From: Phylloscopus collybita
Taxonomy: Eukaryota; Chordata; Aves; Passeriformes; Phylloscopidae
Direction of reading: 5' to 3'
DNA length: 64,000 nt
Assembly (NCBI GenBank): GCA_027886175.1
Contig: JAJNNQ010000009.1
Coordinates: 24,107,501 to 24,171,500, forward strand
Position 1 is the stretch's first letter. The number at the start of each line of letters is the position of its first letter. This document shows positions 61,144 to 64,000 of this stretch, one piece after another. Under the pieces are notes generated by a model, which saw only the letters and a list, made by a program, of their open reading frames with translations, made no database searches and was not told the DNA's origin. The translations under genes were made by a program, and so were the position numbers.

Positions 61144-61242
61144 GCCCCGCTCCCACCCCTCTGAGGCTCTGCTCCTGCCCCGCTCCTGCCCCCGCTCCTG
61201 CCCCGCTCCCACCCCTCTGAGGCTCTGCTCCTGCCCCGCTCC
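61144..61242. repeat. GC-rich tandem duplication, 56-bp period
   Basis: A block of about 42 bp containing CCCACCCCTCTGAGGCTCTG occurs twice, 56 bp apart (61149 and 61205 as matching points). Between the copies are further CCGCTCCTGCC short repeats. Open frames on both strands here result from stop-poor GC-rich repeats. Confidence 0.88.
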
Positions 61243-61350
61243 AGCCGCGCGGGCCGCAGGACCCACGTTCGCGGCGCCCTCTGGCGGCGGCGCGAGGGAA
61301 GGAGCGTGGCCGGGCCCTGCTGCTGCTGCCGGTCCGTGCTGAGGGCGCGT

Positions 61351-61480
61351 CCGGCCCTCACGGCCCCTCACGGGCCATGGCGGCCCCTCACGGCCCCCCG
61401 CGGCCCCTCACGGCCCCCCGCGGCCCCTCACGGCCCCCCGCGGCCCCTCACGGGCCATCGCGGCCCCTCGCGGACTGCGG
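61351..61480. repeat. GC-rich minisatellite, 20-bp unit
   Basis: Three perfect consecutive copies of CGGCCCCTCACGGCCCCCCG (61381-61440) are flanked by degenerate copies on both sides. Because the period is not a multiple of three, the P/R/A-rich frames read from it (for example 61306-61571) shift through all phases and are not evidence of a protein. Confidence 0.93.
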
Positions 61481-61660
61481 GGCCACAGGGAATGCCGCGC
61501 AGGGACGGGCATGGCTGAAGATCAAGCTTGGCCATGCCACTTTTCACGTTATAATTTGGCCACCGGTATAGTTCTCCGCTGAAACTGTTTTTGCGAAATG
61601 GCAACGCGTTACTGGACTGTCTGCTAGAGCAGATCTGTGGGAGAGCCGGCACAAAAGAAT

Positions 61661-61683
61661 AAAAAAAAAAAAGGGGGGGGGGG
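61661..61683 (+). repeat. A12-G11 compound homopolymer
   Basis: Twelve A are followed directly by eleven G, just downstream of the CpG island. Confidence 0.92.
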
Positions 61684-62562
61684 TTTATTAAATATACATA
61701 TGTAAATACACTGGTGGAAGAAACAAAATCAGATACTAATACTTCTGGTCCCAGTGTATATTCCAGTCATCTACAGGATGTTTTGCTAGGAAGAACGTCA
61801 GCCCTTGCTCGCTCTCCTTCTTCCTGTCTCCCCAAATCATCAGTGTTACAAAACAGGGAGTCTGCTTCGTTTGAATGAAGTCTTTCATTTTACTGCCTAA
61901 GAGCGGCCTCATTTTATTTCAAAGAGAAAAAAGTACCAATAAAATTGTATTAATATTTCCTTGGGAAGCCATGCTTTATTCTTTACAATAGTTACTATTT
62001 GTTACGTGGTCTTTTCTTCTGTTAAGTATTGACTGACAGATGATCAGAATATTCCTGCATGTACTTCTAAATTCTATGAATAAACACTTACGATCCTATT
62101 GATTCACCTAAGATTCCCATCCTGATGTTTTTGCTATCAGAAAACTCTACAGTGAACCATCCTCCTGACTTAGGACCATGGCCCATGCCTCCAGAAAACA
62201 TTTAGATATGAAATCACTCAAACTCAAATCCCTTAACAGGAAAACCATATTCTTTCAGTTGCTTTGCAACAGACGTAACACAGGAGGTAACATTTAACTC
62301 AGAAGCTGACCTTTGTTAAGGGCCAGCATTATATATTCAGGAAAAAATCTAATAATATTGGTCAAATATAAGGAACAACCACCTATGACTGTAACAACAA
62401 CTTCTGGCAACGTAAAATCTTGAACCTTCACAAGTCAGAAGTTGCCAGTGGACTACTGTTTTTACGAGCCTCAACAGATCAAACCCTCACAAGGTTCTCC
62501 AAGCATTTCCATACTTTCTGGTTTTCCCATCATCGTGGGGCAGTAAGTTCCATGAGATCTCC

Positions 62563-62622
62563 TTTTTTTTTTTTTTTTTTAGCTTACTGCTTTATAGGCC
62601 AAAAAGAAAAAAAAAAAAAAAA
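62563..62622. repeat. T18 and A16 inverted homopolymers
   Basis: T18 (62563-62580) is followed by 20 unique bases, then AAAAAG and A16 ending at 62622. Together they can fold into a long A/T hairpin. Confidence 0.85.
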
Positions 62623-64000
62623 GGCAACTCCTCATACAATGAAAAACACTGAGTAACTGTTCTATTTCACCTAGACGCTCAAAACAGTCTGAATATCCAC
62701 CATAACAACTTATTCATAAGCCAGCTGTTTTCCAAAAGGAAAACAGTGTCTTCCTTCTATTTAGTGCCTCCCAACATTTAAGTCTTTCCATGTCTCTACT
62801 GGTCTGGTTGCCTGCTATTTGTCTTTTCCAATTCTGCTGTTACCTTTCTGAAGTTACACAGTTACATACCGATGTAGCAAGGTTTTCCATATTGTTCTTT
62901 GTAGACTTCATGATGAGGGCTCTCATAGAGACACAATGCTGAGTGCAGCAAACCTTAAGGACTAAATCAGGTCCTCATTTGGGTGGCAACACTAGCTGAA
63001 AGTCCAGCATGGTATTTGATATAGTTTGCATTGTTTCCCATTCCCCAGCATTTTTTCACATCTATTGGCAGTCATTTAAACATTTTATCAGTCACTTTCT
63101 CCACCATGAAACTTTTATGTGATTCCCAGCTATTCATTTGAGGTAGCTAAATCTGTATTACCAGAAATGTTATTACTTGACAATTTTCTATTTTCCCTGA
63201 TCAGAAAACACTGTATGTCGGTAAGACTGCATCAGTAGCCTTCTCCACTCTGGAACCTAGCCATTCATTCTTATTTTTCCTTCTGTCTTTTAACGAGTGC
63301 ATAGTCTGTGAGAAGAGTGTCTGTAAGACTTCTCAGTGAAGACTCTTGTTAACAGCATTTTGAAAAGCCAAGTATGTTGTATTAACCAGCATTTTCACTG
63401 TCTCCTTCAAAGAACTTTCTAATAGATTTGTGAGGCATTGCTTCCCCTTGTAAAATGGAAATAAACTACTTCATCTCTTCTTTATTGTATCATTCATTCC
63501 TATTTACCCACTTATCTATTCTTTGCTAGAATTTCTGCCAAAGAACTTCCTTCTGCTTCAAGACTACTTAAATAATTGATGTCATATGTGCCAAATTTCA
63601 TTCCCTTCCAGTTAGTAACTCAGCAACGTCTTACTTGTGTTAAAGTTTTGACTGAATACCATATGGTCACAATATTTATTGTTTCTCTTCTTAATGTCTT
63701 TTGTTGAAGCTGTGGTCCACCTGTAAAGCAAATCCAGCACTAGGGATGCTATCATCAGACCAAAAACTTAACAGCTACATGAATTCCAGTCAAAATGTGT
63801 TCACAGAATTTTGTCTGGTTGGGTTTGAACTGGCAGTCTCTATGTCATATGACATATCATTTATCTTTTATTGTACTGCATAAAATCAGCATAAAGTCCA
63901 AGATATGCATGCTTACTAAATGAACAAAAATGCATTCACCTCCCCACATCTGAAACAGATGAAACTTGTACTGAGGGATGATCTGCTAGTGTGCATTGAT

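Larger units (their letters stand above)
61020..61520. promoter_or_regulatory. CpG-dense island, candidate promoter
   Basis: A sharp switch from AT-rich to strongly GC- and CpG-rich DNA, the only such segment in the window. It contains a perfect C/EBP-type palindrome CTTGCGCAAG (61056-61065), a CTCF-like core GCGCCCTCTGGCGGC (61274-61288) and two tandem-repeat arrays. On the minus strand a good donor, AAGAGG followed by GTGAGC, ends at 61045. It could close a first exon with an ATG-initiated frame of 37 codons (from 61156). This makes it a plausible CORIN 5' end, since CORIN is transcribed away from it, but no acceptor exon was found to confirm it. A plus-strand or bidirectional transcript is equally possible. 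Confidence 0.5.
46751..64000 (-). other. 5' part or upstream flank of CORIN
   Basis: Seventeen kb upstream of the Fz1a exon. I scanned the minus strand for the expected membrane-anchor exon (a LLRFLLLVLIPCICALVLLL-like run) and for a linker exon ending in phase 1 and found neither convincingly. Content that can be named: poly(A) 33-mer, an ERV-L-like LTR, a CR1 fragment, a CpG-rich island, and T/A and A/G homopolymers. The stretches 47-50.5, 51.5-58.2, 58.5-61.0 and 61.7-64 kb contain no feature I can support; frames of about 100 residues near 49.3-49.9 and 59.8-60.1 kb resemble no family known to me. Confidence 0.7.

Noticed and set aside
61041..61371. Three overlapping frames of about 106 residues, rich in R, G and P
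   Set aside because: Low-complexity translation of tandem repeats; all phases are open because the repeats lack stops.
62880..62960. Minus-strand MRALIMKSTKNNMENLATS followed by a GTATGT donor, loosely like a corin N-terminus
   Set aside because: Only a few residues agree (NNM, LAT) and the required transmembrane run does not follow; most likely coincidence.

Overview
The window is a piece of a bird nuclear genome, most likely a songbird. It is AT-rich with long introns. The interspersed repeats are almost all CR1 LINE fragments and avian ERV-type solo LTRs, and one degraded tRNA-Ile-like sequence is joined to CR1, a combination described from passerine SINEs. The bird and songbird assignments come from recognising these repeat families by eye, not from a database search.

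The only protein-coding gene I can support is CORIN, the type II transmembrane serine protease that activates pro-atrial natriuretic peptide. It lies on the minus strand, so transcription runs from high to low coordinates. Eight consecutive exons are present, all with AG/GT splice sites and compatible phases. They encode frizzled domain 1 (two exons, 46540-46750 and 28213-28394), LDL-receptor class A repeats 1-5 (17573-17686, 12910-13017, 10531-10641, 9900-10016, 7170-7268) and the first half of frizzled domain 2 (2496-2727). Together they give about 390 codons of stem region. The rest of the ectodomain (second half of Fz2, further LDLRA repeats, scavenger-receptor and trypsin-like domains) must lie beyond position 1. 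The cytoplasmic tail, membrane anchor and juxtamembrane linker were not found; they lie either beyond 64000 or undetected between 46.8 and 64 kb.

Layout: 1-18 kb is exon-rich, with introns of 0.5-4.6 kb. From 17.7 to 28.2 kb is a 10.5 kb intron. From 28.4 to 46.5 kb is an 18.1 kb intron that splits Fz1. From 46.75 to 64 kb is the 5' part of the gene or its upstream flank. A CpG-dense, tandem-repeat-containing island at about 61.02-61.5 kb is the best promoter candidate.

Mobile DNA: about a dozen CR1 pieces on both strands and five solo LTRs. Three LTRs have recognisable target-site duplications (11.3-12.0, 18.1-18.8 and 30.6-31.7 kb). Four of the five lie antisense to CORIN. The sense-oriented one sits 0.4 kb upstream of the LDLRA1 exon and carries a poly(A) signal. 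I see no CRISPR array, operon or novel multi-gene system; the region is ordinary vertebrate gene sequence with several unusual non-coding structures.
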